Source: Rikenellaceae bacterium
Lineage (GTDB): Bacteria; Bacteroidota; Bacteroidia; Bacteroidales; UBA932
DNA length: 10,601 nucleotides
Direction: 5' to 3'
NCBI GenBank assembly: GCA_900771005.1
Contig: CAAGMI010000399.1
Location: forward strand, 1 to 10,601
Notes under the pieces: generated by a model
What the model was told of the DNA's origin: nothing
What the model saw: the letters and a program-made list of their open reading frames with translations, nothing else
Databases searched by the model: none
In this document: positions 1-7,277 of the stretch, piece after piece
Position numbering within the stretch: position 1 is the first letter of the stretch
Layout: each line of letters starts with the position of its first letter
Made by a program: the position numbers and the translations under genes

Positions 1-565
1 AGCCAGACGCAGGGAAGAAAATATAATTATTCGCATCACGCTTATCCGCACACTTGAAGCCGTTTACTCCGCCAATCGAAGTCCATGAATGATTCGTATT
101 AGCAAGTAACGAGTCAAATTCTGCCTTGGACGGCATTCGCCATCCTGCTCCCATGTTTACAGACGCTGCATCTTCGTTCGGATTAAGGTCCTTTGAAATC
201 GTAGCTACCTTCGATGAATTATAATTATCAGTGCTGTCAAGCACTGTGCTGCCATTCAAACGATAAGGCTTAGTTGCGCCCCAAGCAAATAAATCACCAT
301 ACTCTGTCTCACTGTTCGCACCTACATTCCATTTCGCCCAGTGCGGACCACCTGCCCAAAGCTGGGTACTTGCATAGACTCCACCGGTAGGAGTAGTCGC
401 ATTCCATAATTCGTCTTGAAATACACTCTGTCCTGCCACAACTGATGCAAGGTCTGCCTTGCTGATCTTAATTGGCGTTCCGTCTGCGGTAAAGGCATTG
501 ATGAAAGCGGCGTCTGAAGCCTGGGTCAAACCTGCGTTGACTTCCTTTTCTGTAATAGTCTGCAT
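1..565 (-). CDS. Lectin-like (FISUMP/DUF1566-type) tail tip or receptor-binding protein, C-terminus missing
   Basis: The frame is open from an ATG at 565-563 to the left edge, giving 188 visible residues. Residues 1-50 look like the N-terminal attachment segment of Bacteroidales phage tail proteins, with DGTPIKISKADLASVVAG at 28-45. From about residue 64 comes a Bacteroidota paralogous domain recognisable by WAKWNVGANSETEYGDLFAWG (76-96), GWRMPSKAEFDSLL (141-154), GGVNGF (165-170) and IFFPASG (182-188). That domain family adopts a C-type-lectin-like fold and usually runs 60-80 residues further, through a segment rich in Tyr, Trp, Ser and Asn, so the ligand-facing end is absent here. It follows the fibre-like gene at 609-2306 after a 43-nt AT-rich gap with no Shine-Dalgarno sequence, as is usual in this phylum. 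The role as receptor-binding tip is inferred from fold and position. A non-phage surface protein of the same family is less likely in this context. Confidence 0.8.
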   Translation of the reverse strand, partial: MQTITEKEVNAGLTQASDAAFINAFTADGTPIKISKADLASVVAGQSVFQDELWNATTPTGGVYASTQLWAGGPHWAKWNVGANSETEYGDLFAWGATKPYRLNGSTVLDSTDNYNSSKVATISKDLNPNEDAASVNMGAGWRMPSKAEFDSLLANTNHSWTSIGGVNGFKCADKRDANNYIFFPASG

Positions 566-608
566 AATTGAAAAATATTATAAGTTAAACAAAAAAATCA
601 AATAAAAA
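566..608 (-). other. AT-rich intergenic leader of the lectin-like gene
   Basis: This 43-nt gap separates two genes in a cluster where most gaps are 3-12 nt. It is strongly AT-rich, with runs of A on the plus strand, and serves as an AT-rich translation initiation region upstream of the ATG at 565. I searched it for the Bacteroidota -7 element TAnnTTTG and found none, and I see no convincing terminator hairpin. It also marks the left edge of the GC-rich block. Confidence 0.5.
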
Positions 609-2306
609 TCAAAGTAAATAATCAATGCGTATGAAGAATGCGCTTGCGCTGAAGTTTGTCTCATCCGATGTGAACACTACGCACTGCGTTGCCGAGAAGG
701 AGCTGATGGCTATTGCCGTATCGTAGCGCGACGCACCTCCAGCGTTCCTGTTGAACGGTGTTGCCTGTATCAGCAGATTGTCAGCCGTAAGTGCAGTCAG
801 TCCGAGCTTCGTGTGCCATGCACAGTTGCTCCAACTGATGGTCACGCCTGTCGATGTGGAGAGCGATACCGTAGGTATGCTGCCTCCGAGTCCCTGTCCG
901 CTTATCTTTGGGGACGAAGCTGTGTTGCCGCTCCAGGAAAGAGAAACCCTACCAGCGAATAGACATACGGGGAACGGAGACTTGTTACCGTTGTAGTACG
1001 GAGAAAAGCCTGTGTTCAACTCAACCTTGTATCCCCTTCCGTCACACATTGCCTCCGTGAGCATTCGCAGTCCGCTCTGGTACATAGCCATGTAGTTCTG
1101 GCTGCTGATGCCAAGCACGTAGCCGTTAGCACCGTAGATACTGCGATAGACACTGACATCTGTCGTTACTTCAACAGGATTGTTCGTAGTGACACCGCCA
1201 GTCGTTGTCGTACCGTTGCGCCATGTAATAGTCTTAGACGCATAGGATGTGCCGACAGCCTGGACGCTGGTCACGATGAACAAGGCATAGCGGTAGGCAT
1301 TACCCTGAGTCGATATCGTCAGCTTTGGATCAATCAGTGTAACCGAACCTGCATTGTACAGGTTAGCGCTGCCGATGGTCTGCTCCCATACGTACTGCGT
1401 GCTGGCATTGACCGTGCTCGTGTTTGTGCTGGAAGAGTATGCCCTGATCACCAGATAAGTGAATATCACAGGAGGAACAGAAGTTCCGGACGTGATAGTG
1501 GCAGCTACAGTGAACGTACCCTTTACCGACAGCTTGAAGGTGTCTGAACGTGCTGTGCCGTTGTAGTAGCCTATCTTGATGGCCGACACACCGTCGGCTA
1601 TAGCCTGCGAACCAGATGCCTGTGTCAGAGTGAAGGTCAGTGGCGTTGCATTGAACATCGCCCCAGGAGTCACCTGTTCTGCCGTAAGCTCATTGACAAG
1701 GTTGTTCGATGCGTCAAAAAATGACAGTCGCTTGTTGTCCATCTCCGCGCGTTCGCCTTTTTCGTCTCCGTTGACCACGCGCCCGCAGAACTGATACAGT
1801 TTCTCGACAGGATCAATGCCAACTACGCAGCGCCCGTTGTCAAAGGCGAAGATGCCAGTACGATATGTGCCATCATTGCGCCTTACTACCTGATGTCCCA
1901 TCACTATTCCAGTGTATGTGCCAGACAAGTCTCCTGTAGCGGAATCGACAGTAGGCTTAGTTCCTGCATAGATGCCACCTGCGCAAAGATAGTTGCCACC
2001 TTGCCATACACCCTGACCGTTCCACCCTTTCACCCAGTCAAGCAGGTTAGCATCAACGCCCGCCACTGCAAGGAGCTGGACAGGCATTACCTCCTCCGCA
2101 TTGTCCGTGTACGTCACGAGCTCACAGCCCCAAAGGAACGGATAGGTCTGGTCTGGGACTATGTTACCTGTGCTCCAAGATGTCTTTACACTTGAAACGG
2201 TAGGCTGGGCAGGAGCAGAGGAGGTGGTAGTACGCAACTTGTACATCACCCTGCTCTTGATGGCGTTCTCCGCTACCAGTTCGGTTACACCTTTTACTGT
2301 AGTCAT
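609..2306 (-). CDS. Large beta-rich phage tail appendage / fibre-like protein
   Basis: A 565-residue protein, ATG at 2306, TGA at 611-609. There is no signal peptide or membrane segment. Residues 20-70 carry a pattern frequent in Bacteroidales phage tail proteins: a W at 44, then FLWGCELVTYTDN (57-69). Residues 110-175 have a Gly-rich segment with GTYTGIVMG (129-137), GIFAFDNGR (151-159) and KLYQF, followed by a short charged stretch, KGERAEMDNKRL (183-194). The remainder, to the end, is Thr/Ser/Gly-rich with alternating hydrophobic residues, consistent with beta-sandwich or beta-helical fibre structure. It lies 6 nt after the Ig-like gene and directly before the lectin-like tip gene, so a shaft or adaptor role is likely. 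I do not recognise an enzymatic motif. The structural role is inferred from composition, motif and position. Confidence 0.65.
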   Translation of the reverse strand: MTTVKGVTELVAENAIKSRVMYKLRTTTSSAPAQPTVSSVKTSWSTGNIVPDQTYPFLWGCELVTYTDNAEEVMPVQLLAVAGVDANLLDWVKGWNGQGVWQGGNYLCAGGIYAGTKPTVDSATGDLSGTYTGIVMGHQVVRRNDGTYRTGIFAFDNGRCVVGIDPVEKLYQFCGRVVNGDEKGERAEMDNKRLSFFDASNNLVNELTAEQVTPGAMFNATPLTFTLTQASGSQAIADGVSAIKIGYYNGTARSDTFKLSVKGTFTVAATITSGTSVPPVIFTYLVIRAYSSSTNTSTVNASTQYVWEQTIGSANLYNAGSVTLIDPKLTISTQGNAYRYALFIVTSVQAVGTSYASKTITWRNGTTTTGGVTTNNPVEVTTDVSVYRSIYGANGYVLGISSQNYMAMYQSGLRMLTEAMCDGRGYKVELNTGFSPYYNGNKSPFPVCLFAGRVSLSWSGNTASSPKISGQGLGGSIPTVSLSTSTGVTISWSNCAWHTKLGLTALTADNLLIQATPFNRNAGGASRYDTAIAISSFSATQCVVFTSDETNFSASAFFIRIDYLL

Positions 2307-2312
2307 ATTCTC

Positions 2313-3401
2313 TTAGAATGTTGCCGACACGATGATGAACGCTCCGCCATAGGTCACGAGCTTGGCGTAAGTGAGAGTCATCTTGTTAGGCTGTCCCGAC
2401 ACTGGATTGAGCAGGTCTGTGACTGTAGCACCTGCACTCGATCGCGAAGTCCATGTATAATTGATTGTTCCAGTCTTGGCTGTACCATTGGCACGGTCGC
2501 GCACAGTGGCAGTGAGAGTCACTGTCTCATCCTTTCGTACCTCCTTGCCCACGTTGCGTGTAGTACCGCCGACGGTCGCAGTAGCAGATATCACCACGTC
2601 CCAAGGGTCAGCATCGTCGTAGATCTGAATGGCTGCGCTGTTGACGAGCGTGCCGTTCTTGTAGAGCTCCATCACTACGAGACCTTCATCGTCCACTGCA
2701 GTGTCTGCCACAGAGACTGATACCTGCGAACCCGCTGCATAGGTGTGGTCAATACCAGACACGCCCTCGCCGACCACCTTGACAGAGTAGCCTGCCGGCA
2801 CTGTCTTGCCCTTGTCCGTACCGCTCACTATGATGTGCGGCTCGAAGGTGAGAGTGTCGCCGTTGTCGGAGTTGGAGTCGAAGGAGATGCCGTTGATGGC
2901 CTCGATGAGAATGCCGTCCTGCGTACCGCCCGAGAGCTTGGCAATATTGATGTACTCGGTCGCGGTGATCGTGAACGAAGTGCCGCTGAGCTCCACGCTG
3001 CCCTCGAAAGATATAGAGTCGTTGTCGATGTTGGTGATCGAGGCGAGGTTCTTGACCACTGTGAGCACAGGCGTTGACGTGCCTCCGTTGCGGAGCTGGA
3101 ACATGCCGTCGAAGTTGCTCGATGTCTGGACTCCTCCTGATGCAGCACCCCATGTAATGGCAGCGCCGTTGTACTTCCATGTCTGCGTCGCCTGCAAGGT
3201 GAGTGCTGTCTGCCCGTTGGTGGTATCGAACACCTTAGGGGTGAACGACGGACGCGAGCCTGTGGCTGTCGTAAAGTCAGGGATGAACGTACCGCCATCC
3301 TCCGTTACATACTGTGTGCGAGTGCCCGATGCCTCAAGCCTCACTGATAGCTGAGAGCCGTCCGACACTGCTATGAGCTCTATGGAACCAGTATATGCCA
3401 T
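2313..3401 (-). CDS. Ig-like repeat virion/appendage protein
   Basis: A 362-residue protein, ATG at 3401, TAA at 2315-2313. It is rich in Thr, Ser, Gly and Val with an alternating beta-strand pattern and no signal peptide or transmembrane segment. The C-terminal part looks like tandem Ig-like domains: one around 225-285, with ELYKNGTLVNSAAIQIYDD (245-263), and one around 286-362, with DETVTLTATVRD (291-302) and INYTWTSRSSAGATV (313-327), the typical strand-B and strand-C pattern of bacterial Ig-like folds. The N-terminal half (1-220) is also beta-rich but I do not recognise its family. The ATG lies 3 nt after the stop of the acidic gene and has a well-placed AGGAGG. Its neighbours are appendage genes, so a structural or adhesive role is inferred. 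Confidence 0.6.
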   Translation of the reverse strand: MAYTGSIELIAVSDGSQLSVRLEASGTRTQYVTEDGGTFIPDFTTATGSRPSFTPKVFDTTNGQTALTLQATQTWKYNGAAITWGAASGGVQTSSNFDGMFQLRNGGTSTPVLTVVKNLASITNIDNDSISFEGSVELSGTSFTITATEYINIAKLSGGTQDGILIEAINGISFDSNSDNGDTLTFEPHIIVSGTDKGKTVPAGYSVKVVGEGVSGIDHTYAAGSQVSVSVADTAVDDEGLVVMELYKNGTLVNSAAIQIYDDADPWDVVISATATVGGTTRNVGKEVRKDETVTLTATVRDRANGTAKTGTINYTWTSRSSAGATVTDLLNPVSGQPNKMTLTYAKLVTYGGAFIIVSATF

Positions 3402-3404
3402 ATA

Positions 3405-3734
3405 TTATTCCTCCTCTTCTTTAGCAGGTTCAACATTATCTTCTTTCTCTGCATCGCCCTCTGTCTCCTCTTCGGATTCAACAGCCTCTGCGGATTCATC
3501 CTTTTCAGTCACGACCTCCGTACGAGTGCTTCCCTGTTCCTCAGGAATGACGTCCCCGTCCTTGCGGATGAGAGCCAGAAGCTCATCCTCGGTCACTATC
3601 TCGATGCCTGCAACGCCTGCAAGCATCATGATATCCTTGGCAGGGCATATCACGCGTCCGTCCTTCAGACAGCGGTGGTACTTGAACTCTTCCCTGCCTT
3701 CCAGGTTCTTGCCTGGTACCAAAATGTAGTTCAT
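3405..3734 (-). CDS. Small acidic protein of the appendage cluster
   Basis: I place the start at the ATG at 3734, giving 109 residues (MNYILVPGKN...). A longer form from the ATG at 3782 would overlap the upstream gene by 37 nt and adds an unlikely N-terminus. Residues 1-60 look folded, with a basic segment GREEFKYHRCLKDGRVIC (13-30) and a helix-like ITEDELLAL-type stretch near 46-56. Residues 64-109 are a low-complexity acidic tail ending in EPAKEEEE. Such tails occur in small phage assembly factors and in proteins that shield or scaffold larger partners, but I recognise no family. The gene lies 11 nt after the 423-residue gene and 3 nt before the Ig-like gene, so it is probably co-transcribed with both. 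A chaperone-like or assembly role is a guess. Confidence 0.6.
   Translation of the reverse strand: MNYILVPGKNLEGREEFKYHRCLKDGRVICPAKDIMMLAGVAGIEIVTEDELLALIRKDGDVIPEEQGSTRTEVVTEKDESAEAVESEEETEGDAEKEDNVEPAKEEEE
3410..3415 (-). promoter_or_regulatory. Strong Shine-Dalgarno for the Ig-like gene
   Basis: AGGAGG lies 8 nt upstream of the ATG at 3401, an ideal spacing. It sits inside the glutamate codons that end the acidic gene upstream. Bacteroidota genes generally do not rely on Shine-Dalgarno pairing, so the match may be a by-product of the poly-Glu tail. It nevertheless supports 3401 as the start. Confidence 0.45.
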
Positions 3735-3745
3735 ATCCTTATGTA

Positions 3746-5017
3746 TTAATAGTTGTTCTTGTATACCGTATTGCTGTAGCATATCACCCTGCCCTGCGAG
3801 TCGACCACCACCTTAGGGTTGGCCTCAGTAGAGCTTGATACGCGCTTAGGCTTGAGACACGCCCTCTCCTTCACGTCAGGCTGGAGAGCCACCGAGACGG
3901 TGTTAGTCACACCGAGGTCCGAAGCCGTCTTGCTTATCGAGAGACCGCCTCCGACAACAGATGTCGCGCCCGTAGACTTGACTGCGTTCCATGCCACAAG
4001 GTAGTTCTCATTGGCAAGAGCGTCGCTGATGTCTCCACCACGGGATGTGAGCTGGAGCGAGCGTGTCACCTTAGTTGATGTCAGTACCTTGGCGCCCTCA
4101 GTTCCGAGCACAGTGCCGGTAACGGAAGACGGGAGCTTACGGGTACGCGAGAAGCGGAGCACGAGCGACGGATCGTCGGCCACAGTAGGCTTGGATGCAC
4201 CTGTCTTGTAGTATGCGGCACGGCACACGAGCTTGATGTTGTCAAAGTAGTCGACCTTGAGAGAAAGAGACTTGCCGAGATTGTTCGACGAATCGAAAGC
4301 CGAGTCGTCGATAAACGTCTGGTTGTCCTTCGACAGCTTCACCTCCACGCCGTTCTGCACCATGAACCAGAAATAGGCTGCATTGGCATCCGACACAGCC
4401 AATCCGTTGCGGTAGAGCTGCACTGCGATGGTCTCCCTGCGGAAGCCGTTTGCATCCTTCCCTATGCGGAGAGGGGAGAGCTTCTTGTATGGGACGAACT
4501 CAGCAGCCGCCTTCAGCTCGAACGATGCCGTCTCCGTGGTGTTGGTGGTGAGCGATGTATATACCGTCTGCGTCGACGTCTTGCCAGTCTGAGGGTCAAC
4601 GAACGAGGCTATGCACTCGATGTTGACCGACTCTCCGTTAGGCACGTTGGCCGTCACCACGAGCGCCCACTGAGGGACTGTCACCCCGGAGACTGTGCCT
4701 GCCTCGGTAGCCACCTCATAGCCCGCAAGGGTCTGCGCAGGCAGCGACACCTTCTGATATGTACCGCTGATGCAGCGGCTGATGTTGTAGACCGCATTAG
4801 TCACCTCCTGGCGACCCGACAGTCCCTGCTGTCCGTTGGACTTGTCCATGGTAGCCACCCAAGGCACTATGACGTAAGGGGCAAGCACACGGGATGGGCT
4901 GTAGGTCTCCTCCGATTTATCGAAAGACTGGAGAGGAGAGCCTGACAGCTCGTCGAATCCCGATGCGTATGAAAGCGGATCTATGATCACCGCTATGTCC
5001 GAACCTGTAATTCTCAT
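3746..5017 (-). CDS. Beta-rich tail/appendage structural protein
   Basis: A 423-residue protein, ATG at 5017, TAA at 3748-3746. The N-terminus, MRITGSDIAVIIDPLSYAS (1-19) then FDELSGSPLQSFD (21-33), resembles the start of proteins that follow the large tail protein in Bacteroidales prophages; this is recalled from the general pattern and was not searched. The middle has repeated beta-strand segments, including ETIAVQLYRNGLAVSDANA (195-213), which echoes ELYKNGTLV in the Ig-like protein at 2313-3401. The C-terminus ends in VVVDSQGRVICYSNT (403-417). There is no signal peptide, membrane segment or enzymatic motif. It is 10 nt downstream of the large tail gene and clearly in the same transcription unit. 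Role as a virion or appendage component is inferred from context. Confidence 0.6.
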   Translation of the reverse strand: MRITGSDIAVIIDPLSYASGFDELSGSPLQSFDKSEETYSPSRVLAPYVIVPWVATMDKSNGQQGLSGRQEVTNAVYNISRCISGTYQKVSLPAQTLAGYEVATEAGTVSGVTVPQWALVVTANVPNGESVNIECIASFVDPQTGKTSTQTVYTSLTTNTTETASFELKAAAEFVPYKKLSPLRIGKDANGFRRETIAVQLYRNGLAVSDANAAYFWFMVQNGVEVKLSKDNQTFIDDSAFDSSNNLGKSLSLKVDYFDNIKLVCRAAYYKTGASKPTVADDPSLVLRFSRTRKLPSSVTGTVLGTEGAKVLTSTKVTRSLQLTSRGGDISDALANENYLVAWNAVKSTGATSVVGGGLSISKTASDLGVTNTVSVALQPDVKERACLKPKRVSSSTEANPKVVVDSQGRVICYSNTVYKNNY

Positions 5018-5027
5018 ATCGTTAATG

Positions 5028-6821
5028 TTACTTTACTGTTACCGTTTCACTGAACCTTACCGACCCGTCGGAGCCGTTGACCGGAAGCTCGACCGAGAAG
5101 GTGAACCTTGCAGGGCGCCTCTCCGAGAAGAACCTCGGACCGAGGTCGAAGCGCGATGCGTTCTGTACTATCCTTACTCCGAGCCCGCTGCGGGTGGTCT
5201 CATGCCCTGCGTCCCATGCCGCGTCGTCGGCTGCTATGCCAGTGTCGCGTGTCCATGTGAGCGAGCGGAGCGCCATGCCGAGGACCTTCTCCGTAATGTC
5301 TATGCCGTTATAGAGAAGCACCGCGTACAGCTCCGTCTCCACGTCACCGTTGCGGAACATCTGTCCTGCAGACGAGTGAATCTCTATTGCCACGGTGTTG
5401 TTGCCGTTGACGCACTGCCAGTCAGGAGAATCCACCCAAGGCTCCTGCGTTGTCTTGTCCTTGAGACATATCCAGGTACTGCCCAGATGCGTCACCTTGT
5501 CCTGTGTGAGAAGGGTATGGCGCTTGTCTGGAAGATCCTCCACATGCTCCACTTCGTCGGTATAGACGCATCTGTAAGGCCTGTCCGATATCGCTGTCTC
5601 ATACGACCACTCGCCACGCTCAGGCTGCTGTGTCACCACCTCACCATTGAAATCAACCATATAGAGGTTCTCTGCAAGCAGGTGTCGGGCGAAGACCACG
5701 GTGTCGTTATCCCTAATAGGGAGGTCGCGTCCGTAGTCGAGTGAGTTCAGGAACTTGCCGATATATGCGGCATAGTTGCGCTGATGTATGGTAGGCTGTG
5801 TAAGGTTGTCAAGGAACGTGATACGGCCTTCGCTCGAAGAGAGCAGCCACTGGCTCAGTCGCTCCACTGAGGCACCGTTCACGTTGCCACGGTGGGCGAT
5901 GTTGTACTCTGCCATCGGCACGAAGTTGTCTGTGCCGTCAAGCTCGTCCTCATGATAGAGGAAGACAGTTATGGAGTTGTCAGAGGTGTCTACACTTGCA
6001 ATATGGTAATAGCCTGTATGATAATCAGTACCGCCAAGGGGGATAGTGTTGACTATCTGATAGACGATATCGCCCTCATGGAACGCATGGAAGTCGTAGT
6101 CGGTATCCTTATCGAGCGTCAGCTTGTAGATGCCATGCAGCTCGTCGCCGGGCTTCGATCCGTCATGACCCTGCTCATATCCGATGAGCTCAACCTTCTC
6201 AACCTTTCTTGTCTCATCGAATACGAAATCCGAAGACATGGCACGCAGGCGGTTGATGATAAGCTCCATGACCTTCATCGAGCGCCTTACCTCGAGCTGG
6301 TCCGTCTGGATGCGCTCTCCGTCCTCTGAGAGGAGAGTACCACGTCCCGCAAGGAACGAGTCTATTGCATCCTTGGACTGCCAGCCCTTGCCGAACGCGA
6401 TACGGCCTGCGGCTTCGTCGTCCTTGACCTTGGAGAGATATTTCTGGTCTGCTTCCTCGAAAATAGACTTAACTAAATCTTCGAGAATCTTTTTCAGTTC
6501 CTCCTTGTCTACATAGTCCTTTAGGGTTTCTGCCAGATATGCCAGCGTAGCATACTTTTTGAGTATTTCTTCCAAAGACGCAGTGAACTCCGTCTTTTTC
6601 AGATAGGCAATAAGTATCTCATTCAGCATCTCAATAGTGACACCGGAAGAGCTTCCACCACCTCCACCTCCAGGAATACAATAGGTATTACCACCTTCGG
6701 CACGACCAAGAGCATCAATGATTCCGTCAAGAACGGTCTGCAGGCGTTGACGCAATACTACATCACTCGACGCAGAACGGACATTCTTTACATCCTGTCT
6801 AAGTTGTGCCTTTGATTTCAT
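5028..6821 (-). CDS. Large phage tail/baseplate or fibre protein with coiled-coil stalk
   Basis: A 597-residue protein, ATG at 6821, TAA at 5030-5028. Residues 1-45 are a charged helix, 51-56 are six glycines followed by SSSG (a flexible hinge), and 62-128 are helical and coiled-coil-like. At 128-146 comes KYLSKVKDDEAAGRIAFGK, a junction motif recurring in Bacteroidales tail proteins. The body (147-597) matches a pattern I know from Bacteroidales phage structural proteins: FLAGRGTLLSEDGERIQTD, ELIINRL, EGDIVYQI, YYHIASV, EGRITFLDNLTQP, RDLPIRDNDT and LTWTRDTG. Residues 445-470 (HLGSTWIC, EP, DW) resemble a small carbohydrate-binding (CBM5/12-like) module. Its own promoter lies just upstream, and the genes behind it follow at gaps of 3-12 nt. 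It probably anchors the appendage to the tail. Whether it is baseplate, side fibre or tail-associated lysin cannot be decided; no catalytic residues are evident. Confidence 0.75.
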   Translation of the reverse strand: MKSKAQLRQDVKNVRSASSDVVLRQRLQTVLDGIIDALGRAEGGNTYCIPGGGGGGSSSGVTIEMLNEILIAYLKKTEFTASLEEILKKYATLAYLAETLKDYVDKEELKKILEDLVKSIFEEADQKYLSKVKDDEAAGRIAFGKGWQSKDAIDSFLAGRGTLLSEDGERIQTDQLEVRRSMKVMELIINRLRAMSSDFVFDETRKVEKVELIGYEQGHDGSKPGDELHGIYKLTLDKDTDYDFHAFHEGDIVYQIVNTIPLGGTDYHTGYYHIASVDTSDNSITVFLYHEDELDGTDNFVPMAEYNIAHRGNVNGASVERLSQWLLSSSEGRITFLDNLTQPTIHQRNYAAYIGKFLNSLDYGRDLPIRDNDTVVFARHLLAENLYMVDFNGEVVTQQPERGEWSYETAISDRPYRCVYTDEVEHVEDLPDKRHTLLTQDKVTHLGSTWICLKDKTTQEPWVDSPDWQCVNGNNTVAIEIHSSAGQMFRNGDVETELYAVLLYNGIDITEKVLGMALRSLTWTRDTGIAADDAAWDAGHETTRSGLGVRIVQNASRFDLGPRFFSERRPARFTFSVELPVNGSDGSVRFSETVTVK

Positions 6822-6838
6822 AGATTCCTATTTTTTCA

Positions 6839-6869
6839 CAAAAGTACATAATCCATAAGAAATCTCAAA
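6839..6869 (-). promoter_or_regulatory. Bacteroidota sigma-ABfr-type promoter
   Basis: On the minus strand, TTTG (6869-6866) is followed after 19 nt by TACTTTTG (6846-6839), an exact match to the TAnnTTTG -7 element with the normal spacing to the -33 TTTG. Transcription would start near 6832-6835, leaving a leader of roughly 11-14 nt before the ATG at 6821. The -33 element overlaps the stop codon of the gene upstream. It would let the tail/appendage genes be transcribed separately from the portal-side genes. Confidence 0.65.
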
Positions 6870-7272
6870 GGACACGCATAACACCTACTTTGCTTTTCAT
6901 TGCAATGGTAATTTTATAAAAATCTCCGTTGCCTTTTTGATTACTCTCTTCCCATGTAACGACAGGATAATCATCTTCATCGTCCCAACCGAGGATCCAA
7001 TTTCGACCTTGGCCGTCAGTATAGGCGAAAGATTTGGCATTGACAAAAGCTGTAGGCTGTGTCAATGTCTGGAAAGTAATAGTCGCATCATAGATAGGTG
7101 TACCATTCTGAATATTTCTATTCAACTGTATAGTACCTTTATATGTATCACAAATTTCCTTATATTGTGATTGCGCCACAACTGGCTTAGCGTAGTAATG
7201 AGCACTCTCCTTCGACTCTGCATTCAAATTCGCAGTAGCCGCATATCTTATATTTCTAATTCCACCAATCAT
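6865..7272 (-). CDS. Small unrecognised protein, probably virion structural
   Basis: A 135-residue protein, ATG at 7272, TGA at 6867-6865. I do not recognise the family. It has no signal peptide or membrane segment. Residues 58-75 (GTPIYDATITFQTLTQPT) and 88-125 (GRNWILGWDDEDDYPVVTW, then DFYKITIAMKSK) alternate hydrophobic and polar residues as in beta sheets, and the size suits a tail-tube, tail-completion or baseplate component. It begins 5 nt after the end of the duplicated-domain gene and shares its lower GC content, so the two probably act together. The function is inferred from position only. Confidence 0.5.
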   Translation of the reverse strand: MIGGIRNIRYAATANLNAESKESAHYYAKPVVAQSQYKEICDTYKGTIQLNRNIQNGTPIYDATITFQTLTQPTAFVNAKSFAYTDGQGRNWILGWDDEDDYPVVTWEESNQKGNGDFYKITIAMKSKVGVMRVL

Positions 7273-7277
7273 ATTAC

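Noticed and set aside
566..608. A promoter in the AT-rich gap before the lectin-like gene
   Set aside because: No TAnnTTTG element is present on the minus strand in this gap, although TTTG occurs twice in the T-rich sequence.
2806..3354. A 182-codon plus-strand frame and 143- and 156-codon minus-strand frames in the same region
   Set aside because: They are shadows of the Ig-like gene; translations are low-complexity Arg/Ser/His-rich and there is no independent leader.
3735..3782. Overlapping longer start (ATG at 3782) for the acidic protein, which might suggest translational coupling or frameshifting
   Set aside because: The ATG at 3734 lies 11 nt after the upstream stop, matching spacing in the rest of the cluster, and gives a more natural N-terminus.
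4983..5744. A 253-codon open frame on the plus strand
   Set aside because: It lies fully antisense to the large tail gene and the start of the next gene. GC-rich DNA here lacks stops in several frames, and its Cys/Arg/His-rich translation does not look like a protein.
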